A stretch of DNA of 64,000 nucleotides, from assembly GCA_022539475.1 (NCBI GenBank), contig VCMS01000104.1, positions 111,439-175,438 on the forward strand, in the 5' to 3' direction. Below are positions 47,307 to 57,654 of the stretch, one piece after another. The stretch is from Gracilaria domingensis (Eukaryota; Rhodophyta; Florideophyceae; Gracilariales; Gracilariaceae). The notes under the pieces were generated by a model. It had not been told where the DNA came from and did not search any database. It saw only the letters and a list, made by a program, of their open reading frames with translations. The position numbers were made by a program, and so were the translations under genes. Every line of letters begins with the position of its first letter. Positions within the stretch are counted from its first letter, which is position 1.

Positions 47307-49646
47307 ATGGGTTCGCAATCAAGCCAGTCGTCCGCCTCGCCGTCTGCGATGGCGAGTAATCCGAATCAACCGAGTGTGTCCGGTGGCGGCGGTCCGTTTC
47401 GGTCTATGCCGCTTCCTGGTCAGCACTTCGACCATCGTAGTCGTCGTACGAGCCAGGCCCCGGTTCGGTCGAAGCAGGTTCCGATCACGGTCAACGAGTA
47501 CATTCAGGACAATGCGGAGTACTTCGATGCGCGTCGCTTCGCAGCCATTCCGGTCTCGCTCCCATTACGTGAGGTGGCGAGCCGTAACCCAAAGCGTACG
47601 CGAATGGAAGCTTGGCAGGCACGTTGGAATCACCTTCCTGGAATCGTCGGTCGTGCGGACGAAAGGACGTTCGGGATAGCCGATATGGCGTACTTAAGGT
47701 GCCCCGAGGAGCGCGAGTATCAACGCCGCCTTCAGAGCCTGATGCACCGGCTCAATTCCGACGCGAACTTTCCGCCCGAAAACGGTAACCCTCTCGCGTT
47801 GGTGATGTTCGAACCGCCGTACGACCAGCTGTACTGGTTAGACCGCGAGCATTGGGGGAGCAACGCCGCGACGGAAGCCCGCATCCGGGGTTCACACCGT
47901 TTCTTCTACTCCTGGCACAACGTCGAGTACTTCGACGTCACGAAGAACGACCGTACGACGGTATACTACGGTATGACCGAGGCGTGGAAGTCTGTGGAGG
48001 TCGAACGCAACCTTTCCGTACCGACGCCGTCCGTGGTGGCATACCATTCGCGGGAACTGCTATCCCAAGGAGCGTTGAGCCGTGCGGTCTTGCAGATCCT
48101 GTACGCCGAGTGGGCAGTTTTCGCTTTCATGGCGTTCCTCCAGGCGGCCAGCGACGGTGTGGAAGTCTTCACCCGTGCGGGCGATCAGCGCCTGTACAAC
48201 ACGGACGATTCGCCGCAGTACGGACGGTTGTTCCCTCTCCCGTACAAATTGGTATGCATCTTGGCCGAAATGGGGTTGCAGAACATCCTGCGGGGGACCT
48301 CTTACCCCCCTGCGGTCGGTGAGAAGCTCCTTCAGTACTCTTTGGAGACGGACTGGTCGCAGACGCCGGGGTTCCTCTGGTACGATTACTTTGAGGACTC
48401 GTTCCCTACTATGCCCGCATCCGGTACGGGCGCGTTGCCGATCGACCGAGTGCTATTGCCAACGGGACAGCTTCCGCCTTGGCCATTCGCGGATAGGCCG
48501 AACTACTTCCCGCATGGGTACATGGAAGAAGACTTCGAAGCCGCTCCTCCAGTGCCGAGGCGTGAGAGCGGGGTCCAAGCCGGTCTGCCTCAGTTATCCT
48601 CTGCGGCCGAGCCGGAGCCTGATCCGGAGATCGTGGAGGTACCTGTGCGTACGGAGCGAGAGGTCCAGGTCGGGTTCCCAGGCCGCCAATTGGACGCAAT
48701 GGGTGTCGAAGTCTCTGGCGAGCGCCTCCAGACGTTGCTCAACGCCTTGCGGGCTGTATGCGTTCCGCGTGGGATTCCGGAGCCGACTGACGTGCTGGGC
48801 GCCCTGACGGCTGCGCGTACTTGGGTGCGTCGCGCGGCGAACTCCGAAGCGTGCCTGCGTGAGCAGGCTCAGGGCATGTTGGACCTACTCGGTTACCTTC
48901 GCGAACACAGCCTGCGCGTTCTCGGTTCGTACGAGCAGGGTATGCTGGCCGGTTTCGGGGAGGGTACTGCGCCGGACGGACAGGTTATGGAGACGCAGGC
49001 TCCGACGTTGGACGAGTTGGTCGGTGAGTCCTATCAAGGGTTGCACGACCAGGCCACGGTGGAGAATCAGGTCAACCAGATCGTTCAGAACCTGAGACGG
49101 GCGCGTGCGTCCATGTTGGACGGGGTCACTCTGAACCCTCCAGCACCTCCGGTGAGTCCGGAAGGAGCTGGGGGAGACGGTGGTGAGGCTGTCGCCGGTA
49201 CGGAAGCTGTCGCTGCGACGGGGGACGGTGGCGCTCAAGCGTCCGGTGGCGGTGCTGTAGCAGTTGGTGACGACGTGGAGCCCGGGGATACCCCAATGGC
49301 GGAAGTTGCGTCCGGTGTGGAAGCTCCTAGCGCTCCTGCTCCGGTGACGCCAGGTACCGGTGCGGGTGCGTCAGGCGTGGTTGCCAGTGACGTTCCGGCG
49401 GCGAGCGCGCCTAGTCAGCCGCAGTCATCCGTAAGGGTCGTGGTAGCCAACGCTCCTTGGCCGGGTACTTCAAGTCCGTTCCAGCCGGTCAGTTCCCGAG
49501 GGGGCTCAGCGTCGGCCTACCGTTCGGGCATTCCGACACCTCGTGGGGGGCGTGGTCGTGGTGGTACGCGTGGCCGTGGTCGTGGCGTATCCAAGACGTT
49601 GCCGGCAGTGAAGAGTATCCAGAAGAAGGGACCGGGTGGTGCGTAG
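47307..49646 (+). CDS. Antisense ORF of the Ty3 element, 779 residues, unknown function
   Basis: This is a long uninterrupted frame opposite in strand to pol, placed between pol and the 3' LTR. ATG 47307 is chosen; the three codons before it start with TTG. Residues ~1-60 are Ser/Pro/Gln-rich. About 60-400 appear folded, with many aromatic residues (EYIQDNAEYFDARRFAAIPV, EPPYDQLYWLDREHWG, RAVLQILYAEWAVFAFMAFL, GFLWYDYFEDSFP). A helical region follows at about 480-600. Then comes an Ala/Gly/Val/Pro linker and a C-terminal RGG box (GGRGRGGTRGRGRG) with a basic end. The RGG end suggests RNA binding. The rest matches neither gag, env nor any family I recognise. Extra antisense ORFs in this location are known in some plant Ty3 elements. 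A captured host or virus-like coat gene is another possibility. Confidence 0.8.
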   Translation: MGSQSSQSSASPSAMASNPNQPSVSGGGGPFRSMPLPGQHFDHRSRRTSQAPVRSKQVPITVNEYIQDNAEYFDARRFAAIPVSLPLREVASRNPKRTRMEAWQARWNHLPGIVGRADERTFGIADMAYLRCPEEREYQRRLQSLMHRLNSDANFPPENGNPLALVMFEPPYDQLYWLDREHWGSNAATEARIRGSHRFFYSWHNVEYFDVTKNDRTTVYYGMTEAWKSVEVERNLSVPTPSVVAYHSRELLSQGALSRAVLQILYAEWAVFAFMAFLQAASDGVEVFTRAGDQRLYNTDDSPQYGRLFPLPYKLVCILAEMGLQNILRGTSYPPAVGEKLLQYSLETDWSQTPGFLWYDYFEDSFPTMPASGTGALPIDRVLLPTGQLPPWPFADRPNYFPHGYMEEDFEAAPPVPRRESGVQAGLPQLSSAAEPEPDPEIVEVPVRTEREVQVGFPGRQLDAMGVEVSGERLQTLLNALRAVCVPRGIPEPTDVLGALTAARTWVRRAANSEACLREQAQGMLDLLGYLREHSLRVLGSYEQGMLAGFGEGTAPDGQVMETQAPTLDELVGESYQGLHDQATVENQVNQIVQNLRRARASMLDGVTLNPPAPPVSPEGAGGDGGEAVAGTEAVAATGDGGAQASGGGAVAVGDDVEPGDTPMAEVASGVEAPSAPAPVTPGTGAGASGVVASDVPAASAPSQPQSSVRVVVANAPWPGTSSPFQPVSSRGGSASAYRSGIPTPRGGRGRGGTRGRGRGVSKTLPAVKSIQKKGPGGA

Positions 49647-49871
49647 ACGGTTCCAATGTCGTGCGTGTCCTTGAGTAAACTTGTGTTGTTGTGTGCATTC
49701 TTCCTTTGCGTACGTCAGGTTGAATCCGTTGACGTAAAGTGCCGATATCGGAAAAGGCGTCGTTTCACTAGATCGAAAAATAAAGGGGGTGAGCCAATGA
49801 GCGTACGGTTAGGGCGAATATCCGGCCAACCGTCGCGCGTCAGTGGTCGTATCCGTGTCGGTTGGAGCCCG
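49647..49871. other. Spacer between convergent antisense ORF and pol
   Basis: The two coding regions of the element converge on this 225-base interval, which must hold the 3' end of the antisense transcript. AATAAA at 49779-49784 on the plus strand is a plausible polyadenylation signal about 135 bases after the ORF stop. Confidence 0.5.
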
Positions 49872-52153
49872 TCACGTGCTTGGGGAGTAGGTGGCGTTTT
49901 GTCCGGCCGACGGACTTCCGTCTGCTTCTCTCCCCCTCCTTAAGGGTGTTGCCGATGTCGTACGACTTCGGCGACGCCAGTATCGTGCGACAAAGTGCTG
50001 CGGGATGTTGGAAGGGGGTTCGTAGGTGTCGGATTCGGCGGTGTAGCCGTACCAGCGTACGCGGTATTGGACTCCGTCCGGCCTATCGCGGTGCGCTACG
50101 ACGCGTTCCACGACGCAAGGAACCGTATCGGGTGGCGGTAAATCGTCGCGGTCGACGACGTCGTCCGCGAATGGTCCCTCCGGGTCAGCGACGGGTTCCT
50201 CCCGTGTACGTTCGGTGGTAACGGGGCTACTCGTAGGCCGTGCGGACGGGGCGCGTGTGACGCGATCAATGGAGACGGTGTGTTCGATACCGTTTTCATC
50301 GATAGTAACGGTAGTGTCCGTTGTGGCTTTGACCTTGAACGGACCGGTGGTCTTCGGCAGTAGTTTCCGAAGAGTTCGTTCCTGTTCCGTTAGGTCCTCT
50401 TCCGTGCTTTTGTAATTGGGTCGGTCAATGTACACTTCCTCGCCTTCCGCGAACGTAGGGCGAAACCGGACGGTCCTATCGAAGTCGTCCTTGTAGCGCT
50501 GCTGTGCGCGTGTCAGCTTTGTCCGCGCGGTCTGAAGCGTCGCCTGTAGGAGTTTGAGTGTGTATCGCTTCAACTGGGCTGCGGACGGCTGAGTCGGTGT
50601 TGCAGGGTCCAAGGACGTACTGGGTTCGTCGATGAGGACGCTGGGGGGTGTCCTCGTTAGTGCGACCGCGAACGGGGTGGTTCCGATGGACCTATGGACC
50701 TGGAGGTTATATCCGTACGTAAGGGGTTGGACATATGCGTGCCACGTCCTTTGGTGGTCTGCTACGTAGTGGCGGAGGCGCTCCACCAGCGTCTTGTTGA
50801 ACCGTTCGGCCTGCCCGTTTGTCTGGGGGTGATACGCAGTGGTCGAAACGTGCTTCGTGCCCAGTGCGGAGCAGACGGCCTCGAAAAACGTCGACGTGAA
50901 CTGCGGTCCGTTGTCGGTTAGTAGGCAGTTCGGGATGCCGTACGGGTAAACCCAATGTTCCAAGAACGTTTTGGCTACCACTGGGGCGGTGGTTGACCGC
51001 AGCGGTATGGCTCGCGAGAGCTTGCTAAACCGATCGGTCATTACCAGGATATACTGGCATCCGTTAAGGGATCTGGTAAAGGGTCCCACTATGTCCATGG
51101 CAATAAACTCGAGCGGACCAGCTGCTGGGAAGAGCTTCAGCAGCTTCTGGGACCGATAACGGGTTCCTTTGACGGCTGGGCATGACCGACAATCCCGTAC
51201 GGTCTGGAAGACGTCGTTGGCCATGTGGGGCCAATAGAAGTCCCTCCGTAGTGTTTCGTACATTCTGGTGGCACCAGGGTGTCCGACCAAGCGGGGATAG
51301 TGCGCCAGGTAAAGAACGCGTGCCTGCAGGGACTCGGGGACCACCTTCTGTAGGGCGCCGTCCAAGCGTGAGCGTCGTATGAGTACTCCGTTTCGGTCGA
51401 CATCGAACAAGGTAACCCCGTTGCCGACATCTCTCCGTACGGATTGGCAGAAAGGGTCCTGCGCCTGAGCTCGTACGAGTTCCTCGAGCGTGATGGGTAC
51501 GATTTCGGTTTCTTCCGTGGGCAGTGCCAGCACTTCCGGTATTCCTGGTGATTCCCGTTCGGGTCTTGGCCAATCTATGCAGACGTTCGTATATTCTTGT
51601 CCGTCTACGGTGATGTTGGCTTTAACGAGGCCGTCGTCCGGACGGTCGTCGATGAGGAAACAGGGGACCTCGTCGTCTAGCGCTGAAGTGTCCTCTCCGT
51701 CCGTTTGGATTCGTGAGAGTGCATCTGCCGCTCGGTGTTTGATACCCGGTCGGTGAATGACGTCGAAGTCGTACTCCATCAGGCGTAGGCGCCACCGTGC
51801 GAGTCGCCCTGAGGCGTCCGCTAGGTTCAGTATCCACCTCAACGAGTGGTGATCCGTGCGAACAGTGAACTTCTGTCCTTCCAAATACGGTCGGAGGTGC
51901 AGGATAGCCCATACTACAGCGAGGCATTCCCGTTCGGTCGTTGAATACTTTCGCTCGGTCTTGGTTAGCGAGCGGCTCCAGTATCCGATTGGGAGAAGTC
52001 CCCATCGGGTTGCCTCTGGAGGAGGGCACAGCCAACCTGACGGTCACACGCGTCGGTGTCCAGTACGTATGGATATCCTTGTTTCGGGATAGCCAGTATC
52101 GGGGGCGTACCAAGGCGTTTGGCAAGTTCCGTCGGGAATGCCTCGTATTCCCG
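49872..52153 (-). pseudogene. Ty3 pol, partial: end of RT, RNase H, integrase, chromodomain
   Basis: The open frame from 51884 down to 49872 (670 codons) is the 3' part of pol. Reading upstream, the frame continues through GYWSRSLTKTERKYSTTERE to about 52000. There a one- or two-base shift separates it from YVLDTDACDRQVGCALLQ, the RT to RNase H junction, which runs up to the N gap at 52154. RNase H shows RTDHHSLRWIL and GIKHRAADALSRI. Integrase has the HHCC finger (H-x~4-H and CRSC), catalytic blocks FIAMDIVGPF, LLTDNGPQF and NGQAERFNKTL, and a GPF module (KTTGPFKVKATT). A chromodomain near the C-terminus (VVERVVAHRDRPDGVQYRVR, WYGYTAESDTYEP) should steer insertion to marked chromatin. Missing: protease and most of RT. 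Confidence 0.93.
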
Positions 52154-53031
52154 NNNNNNNNNNNNNNNNNNNNNNNNNNNNNNNNNNNNNNNNNNNNNNN
52201 NNNNNNNNNNNNNNNNNNNNNNNNNNNNNNNNNNNNNNNNNNNNNNNNNNNNNNNNNNNNNNNNNNNNNNNNNNNNNNNNNNNNNNNNNNNNNNNNNNNN
52301 NNNNNNNNNNNNNNNNNNNNNNNNNNNNNNNNNNNNNNNNNNNNNNNNNNNNNNNNNNNNNNNNNNNNNNNNNNNNNNNNNNNNNNNNNNNNNNNNNNNN
52401 NNNNNNNNNNNNNNNNNNNNNNNNNNNNNNNNNNNNNNNNNNNNNNNNNNNNNNNNNNNNNNNNNNNNNNNNNNNNNNNNNNNNNNNNNNNNNNNNNNNN
52501 NNNNNNNNNNNNNNNNNNNNNNNNNNNNNNNNNNNNNNNNNNNNNNNNNNNNNNNNNNNNNNNNNNNNNNNNNNNNNNNNNNNNNNNNNNNNNNNNNNNN
52601 NNNNNNNNNNNNNNNNNNNNNNNNNNNNNNNNNNNNNNNNNNNNNNNNNNNNNNNNNNNNNNNNNNNNNNNNNNNNNNNNNNNNNNNNNNNNNNNNNNNN
52701 NNNNNNNNNNNNNNNNNNNNNNNNNNNNNNNNNNNNNNNNNNNNNNNNNNNNNNNNNNNNNNNNNNNNNNNNNNNNNNNNNNNNNNNNNNNNNNNNNNNN
52801 NNNNNNNNNNNNNNNNNNNNNNNNNNNNNNNNNNNNNNNNNNNNNNNNNNNNNNNNNNNNNNNNNNNNNNNNNNNNNNNNNNNNNNNNNNNNNNNNNNNN
52901 NNNNNNNNNNNNNNNNNNNNNNNNNNNNNNNNNNNNNNNNNNNNNNNNNNNNNNNNNNNNNNNNNNNNNNNNNNNNNNNNNNNNNNNNNNNNNNNNNNNN
53001 NNNNNNNNNNNNNNNNNNNNNNNNNNNNNNN
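52154..53031. other. Assembly gap (878 N)
   Basis: A run of N lies inside the retroelement where most of the reverse transcriptase should be. Its true length is unknown. Confidence 1.
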
Positions 53032-56000
53032 ACTCGGGGCTGAATTTGAACGCGATTTGGGGCCAATCGGCTGGTCAGAACGCCGTGGAGGTTGGTCTAA
53101 GGCGGTATTCCTACTTCCTAGAGTAGTCGCTCTCGCGGCCTATCGAGGTGAAGGGGGGTGATGAGTCTAATACGGGGACGGGAGTGCGAGACCAATGACG
53201 GTACGTTTGTGGAGGCGCACCGTCGGTCCGAGACGTTAGCAACTTGAACGAAGTAAGGGAGACGTTGACGTAGATGCCATGACGCGTTCGCGAGCAGTGT
53301 TTAGCTCTCAACTTACTGCCGTTGCGCGTGGTGTGTTGTAGAAGTACGCTCTAGGATCCGTAGTCCCATACAGTTATGTGTGTCTGACTACCTCGGTCGT
53401 GTGAGCATGGGTGAGAGTGATTGCTGTCTAGGTCAACACGTTTCTGGCCTTGACAGAACTCGTCACAAGTTATATGAAGAGGGCTAGATTGTACGGTCTC
53501 TCGGATGTCGGAAATGAGGATGTATTTCTCGACAGGGTGAGTGTGTGCGTCTAACGTAATGTCTGCGGAGATTATCGAGACAGTGTCTGTTGCATGGTCT
53601 GCTAGCGGAGGGGATCTTGCACCAACGTTTGGTGAGGTGACATATCCCAATACGTATCGATCGATAAGGACGTGCCGAGTAGGAGAGCCGTTGTGAGCGA
53701 GTTCGATACTAAGAGAAATTGTAAGCTGCAGTACGTGAGGTCTGCGGCAGGATGCGAAGCGAGCGGGAGAAACAACCAGCGACCTCATACGGGTTGGCGA
53801 GGAAGCGTGGTAATGCGAGTGGCTTGTACGTCCGGTTCGGAGAACGAGATTGCCATCGCGGGATGGACGGGTGCCGAGTGTGGGATCAGACAAGGAACGG
53901 CTACCGTCTAGGAAAGTCCGTGAGAGCGGATACATTAGAGGTAAGTGTGAGGCCACGGAAAGGGAAACTATTGTAATTTGCAACTTCGCGAATAAAACAG
54001 TGTCGTCCATACGTTCTGGGTGTCGAGAGTTATATCTTGGGTTGCTGTCGCTGCATCTTAGGTTGGGTTTAGGGCTATGCGCACCAGGGTGTGGGAGGCC
54101 TTATCGCATGCAGGAGGAACGAGACGCCTACGCACGCTCGCGGTCGTTTCCTGTTTGCCAACGGTCTCTCTACCGACATGGCTGCCTGTCGAGGCTGGGC
54201 GTAGAGTACGAGTCGGCCAATATTACGGAAACGCGATATTGGGATGGCGGTGGGTGTTTCATCGAGTGCGGGCAGTGCCGTGCGTGTACCCTATCGTCGC
54301 CCGGCGTTGGTAGTTTTTGCTCGAGGATGCGAGGAGTTTAGCCTTAACGTCGTGGAAGAAGTTGACAGCCGTGGGCTCTCGCGAGAGCAAATCCTGCACG
54401 GACGGATAAGGGGACCTTGACGCTGGCGCAGAGGGGTTGGCTCGACCTTTGGCGGGCGTACGCGGAATGACCGTGCGGAAGTCGCTGGGTGGTTGCACTT
54501 GGTGGTGGGTGGTGAAGGCCAATAGAAGCATCCCTGGAGACGATGAGGACATGCTTGAAACGTTGTGACGGTGCAGGGACAGGGAAGTACGGTCTGAGGC
54601 AGGGGGACTCGGGACTGAGGTGCACCTTCCATTAAACTGTAACGAGTGACAACGAGGAGCCAGAAAGAGAGCAGAGTCTAGTCTGCGTGTGACAGCCAAC
54701 GAACGGACTGGCGCGTGTAGGGCGCGGTGAGTATGGCGCCGTATCGATTGCCGCATAACAGGGCGAGAGCAGTCGTAGCTCCGATACTGGGATGGTTTGT
54801 GAGGGGGAGGTGGAGAACGCTGTTTGACGCGTATGCGCGGGGAAAGCTCCTCGACAAATAAGCCCTTCAAGTTCCGATCGGTGTTACGTTACACAGCGGA
54901 GGGCTTTCGTTCCAGAGCTTCTGGGCGATTCCGTTTCGGACATCCTGAACGACTGGGTGTAAAACGGTACTCTGGCGGACGCCGGTGGCGATGACTTCAT
55001 CGCTGGTAGGTGGTCAGTAAGCATTTACCACCTCTTCGTAACGTATGGAGCGCTTCATCGCGAGGCCTGTCGACCGTCCCGACTCACCGATGAGGCGGAT
55101 GGACAGAGCGTGTGCGGGCCGGTTGGTTAGGATTGGAGCACCACAGTGCCGCTCCTTCTGTTTCATCCGTTATGGTTGCAAGCGGTTTTGAAGCAGCTGC
55201 AAGAAATTGAGAACGGAGATGGATCCCGTTCCGGGCAAATGAATGGTCTTTATCTGGAGTTAATTTTTTTGTATAGCGCGCGATCTTGCGTGTACTTCGT
55301 GTTGTACTTATGGCTGCCCGTAATGAGCCGGTACGTAGGTAGTCCACAACTTGGTGAACTTGACGTTAGAGTGGACGAGCTTAAAGCGTCTAAATCTTGT
55401 CGCGATCGGAAAGTCGCCGTTTCGGTTGCGTTTCTGGGGCTTTCAGAGTCCCAGAGCCTCACCGAGTCGGTCTGCTATCCTCTGATGATGACGCGAGACG
55501 CGGAGTCAGTATTGATGTCGTCGCCCTCTGCGGGGCGAGATTCTTCGTCTAGTACGGAACTGTCCGAATCGGAATGCTTGCCACAACGTTTACCGCCTCG
55601 TTTTGCGGTGATTCCTTCCCGTCGTCGGAGGAATCGCGGTCGAGCTTCCCGTCGGTCACCCTGAGGGGGTACTGGTGGAGATAGACACCGGTCGTGATCC
55701 CTCTGCGATCTTCTCCATTTCGGTCCCTGTCTCTCACCGCGACTAGGTGCGTTGTCCGTTTGGTCGTGTCAACTTTGGGGGTTGGGTGTAGCTTAGCTAC
55801 CAAGCGGCAAGCGGTGTTACTCCGATTCTTTGCTATTCCGCTTTTCGGTATGTCTGGATCCACGCCGTTCACGTGCGGTGTATGATCGGTGTGATGTCAC
55901 AGCGCAATCAATTCCGGGATACGGTCCTTGAGATATAATTCGACGCGCCATGGGTACATGAACCTCGATCTCCTGCGAAGTCCCTCCAGGCGTACGGGCT

Positions 56001-56379
56001 TATTTCGGCAACCATAGTTCGTGGGGTGGTCTCGCTCCGGTCTGAGGTATAGGCGGGAGTGCCGCCGTCCAGGTGGTACAATCTCAGTTCTCAAGGGGCC
56101 CCGGAGTTTCTACCCTCTCATTCTTCTTCGGTCGATTGGTTTTGCAAGTTGCCTTCACGGATTACCCGTCGGGCTCTTTCTGAGGGGGGTACGTAGGCCG
56201 TCGCGGTACTTCGGGTGCTCCGGCGGCCTACCGAGGCATGGTCCGAAGCGGCGCGAGGGCGGTCCATACGTGGACTCAGCATTGTCTTCTGCGTACCTGC
56301 CGTTCCCTTATCTCCGTGTGGACGTTCGAGCTACTTCGAGTATCGTTCCAATTCGTAAACTCCGTGCGGTCTAGATTCC
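53032..56379 (-). other. 5' internal region of the Ty3 element, gag not readable
   Basis: Protease and gag should lie here on the minus strand. Only short frames exist, for example 53351-54010 and 54259-54870, neither with protease or nucleocapsid motifs. A minus-strand stretch near 55480-55660 translates to a charged, disordered sequence (REGITAKRGGKRCGKHSD) that could belong to gag. The paired LTR shows many one-base losses on this side of the gap, so frames are probably broken by sequence error, not only by decay. Confidence 0.5.
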
Positions 56380-56398
56380 ACTTCTAGTCGGGAGACCA
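56380..56398 (-). promoter_or_regulatory. Candidate tRNA primer-binding site
   Basis: On the minus strand, one base after the 5' LTR, the sequence starts TGGTCTCCCGACTAGAAG. TGG is the complement of a tRNA CCA end, as expected of a primer site. I cannot name the tRNA. Confidence 0.55.
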
Positions 56399-56399
56399 G

Positions 56400-56930
56400 T
56401 GTGAATATAGTACGTATGCGGGAGACAACCCGAAGCGTCTTGAGGCGACGGAGTTAGCTGTGGCTCGAGGGAGCGATGTAATGAATCCGTCGGGGATAAG
56501 GAGGAAGGCACGCGGGCGGTCAGCGGGGAGAGTGGCGTTGGTATCACCAAAGCGTTAGCGGGAGCGTGCAAAAGGGTACGAACGGCTAATAAACCTTGTA
56601 GTACTTAGCTAACGGCTGATCGTAGCGCTACTACGGCAAGACGTTAGCGGCAAAGGTGCTTGGTGTTACAATGTTAGTCATGGCGAGGTTGGGGTCTACC
56701 TAATCATATCGGGTAAACCGCCTCTGTGCAGCCTCTAGTAGCAACTTACAGTACTATATTACGCTGTCACCGTCCGACCGGCCACGTGTCCTACGTACGT
56801 TTGGACGGCGATCCCTCGATGCGGGCAATCACGGCGTACAACTATCCGCTCGGGCCAGCCCGACACGTAAGACACGGCACTCTCTCATCCACTCCGTCCG
56901 TGCGGTAGCCAGATCGTGCTTATTACGACA
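56400..56930 (-). repeat. 5' LTR (right)
   Basis: A 531-base copy of the left LTR. Differences are mainly single-base losses in short homopolymers and small insertions, the pattern of uncorrected long-read error. Confidence 0.9.
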
Positions 56931-57005
56931 AAGCTTTCCCGCAAGAACGCTCTTCATCGTCTTCGTGAGAATCGAAGTGAGACTAGGGTTGGTTCTGGCC
57001 ATCAT
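56931..57005 (-). CDS. Candidate displaced 5' end of the Myb-like gene
   Basis: On the minus strand an ATG at 57005 (MARTNPSLTSILTKTMKSVL) opens a frame that runs to the outer edge of the 5' LTR. The Myb-like gene starts without an ATG at the opposite LTR. They could be the two sides of one interrupted gene. However, the frames as sequenced do not join in phase and no target duplication is seen. The sequence here is error-prone, so this remains a hypothesis. Confidence 0.25.
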
Positions 57006-57654
57006 GGACTATGAACCGTCACGAACGACTCGAGGGTATGGGAGAAGTCGTTGTCTCTGCAGATGCTAGTTTTGCGAGGGTCGTCCAGAAAATTGCAAAG
57101 GTCGTCCCAGTAATTTTTTTGAAAAAATATCGAGATCAATTATTTAAAATTTGGCAGATTACATTGCTTGGGTCGCGAATTCTGTGCAGTAAATACTGGG
57201 GGTGTTTTCCATCTGCAGTTCTTTAGTCGAGGGCTACCTGAACCGAATTCGCGAAGTCAGGTTCAAGTTTTCCATTAAGGTGCACATTAACGCTACCTTC
57301 TGCGGAATATACCCTGCACCGCTGGAATACTAGTGCTAATACAAGATGATGCCACATTCTGAAATCATACCGTTTTATTCGTAATATTCCCTCTGCGACC
57401 GCTTTGCTAACATTACTCGCTATATTAATGTACCATTTCCCCATGATGAAGCGGGTGTAGGGCAATCTGGGCAGATGCGCCAGCGGGCACTGCAGAAATT
57501 GGGTAAGTCGGTAGAACACATACCACTCCGAGGGATGAGGCGCGAAGCGCCTCATCCTTCCGTTCTTATGTAGGGAACCATTGCCCAGATGCATGTTCCT
57601 ACTTGAGGAACCTGCACCTGCAACTCGTGAGCTACGTCGCATCAAAGTCATTTC
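57006..57654. other. Spacer between retroelement and satellite
   Basis: About 650 bases. It contains AT-rich patches (57112-57150) and a minus-strand frame of 142 codons (57223-57651) with no recognisable domain. The right end of the Harbinger element may lie here. Confidence 0.35.

Larger units (their letters stand above)
45897..56930 (-). mobile_element. Ty3-type chromovirus LTR retrotransposon with an antisense ORF
   Basis: The element is about 11.0 kb on the minus strand, including an 878-base gap. The LTRs at 45897-46437 and 56400-56930 read TGTCGTA at their starts and end in CA on the minus strand. A polypurine tract (46441-46450) abuts the left LTR and a TGG-starting primer-site candidate abuts the right LTR, which fixes the orientation. 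The order on the minus strand is 5' LTR, poorly readable 5' region, gap (reverse transcriptase lost), RNase H, integrase, chromodomain, then a 2.3 kb ORF on the opposite strand, tract, 3' LTR. No target duplication is visible (GTCAG left, AAGCT right). It has landed in the 5' part of the Myb-like gene. Confidence 0.9.

Noticed and set aside
47307-49646. Calling this ORF gag of an oppositely oriented element
   Set aside because: LTR ends, polypurine tract and primer-site position all place the element on the minus strand, and the protein lacks gag hallmarks such as a zinc knuckle.
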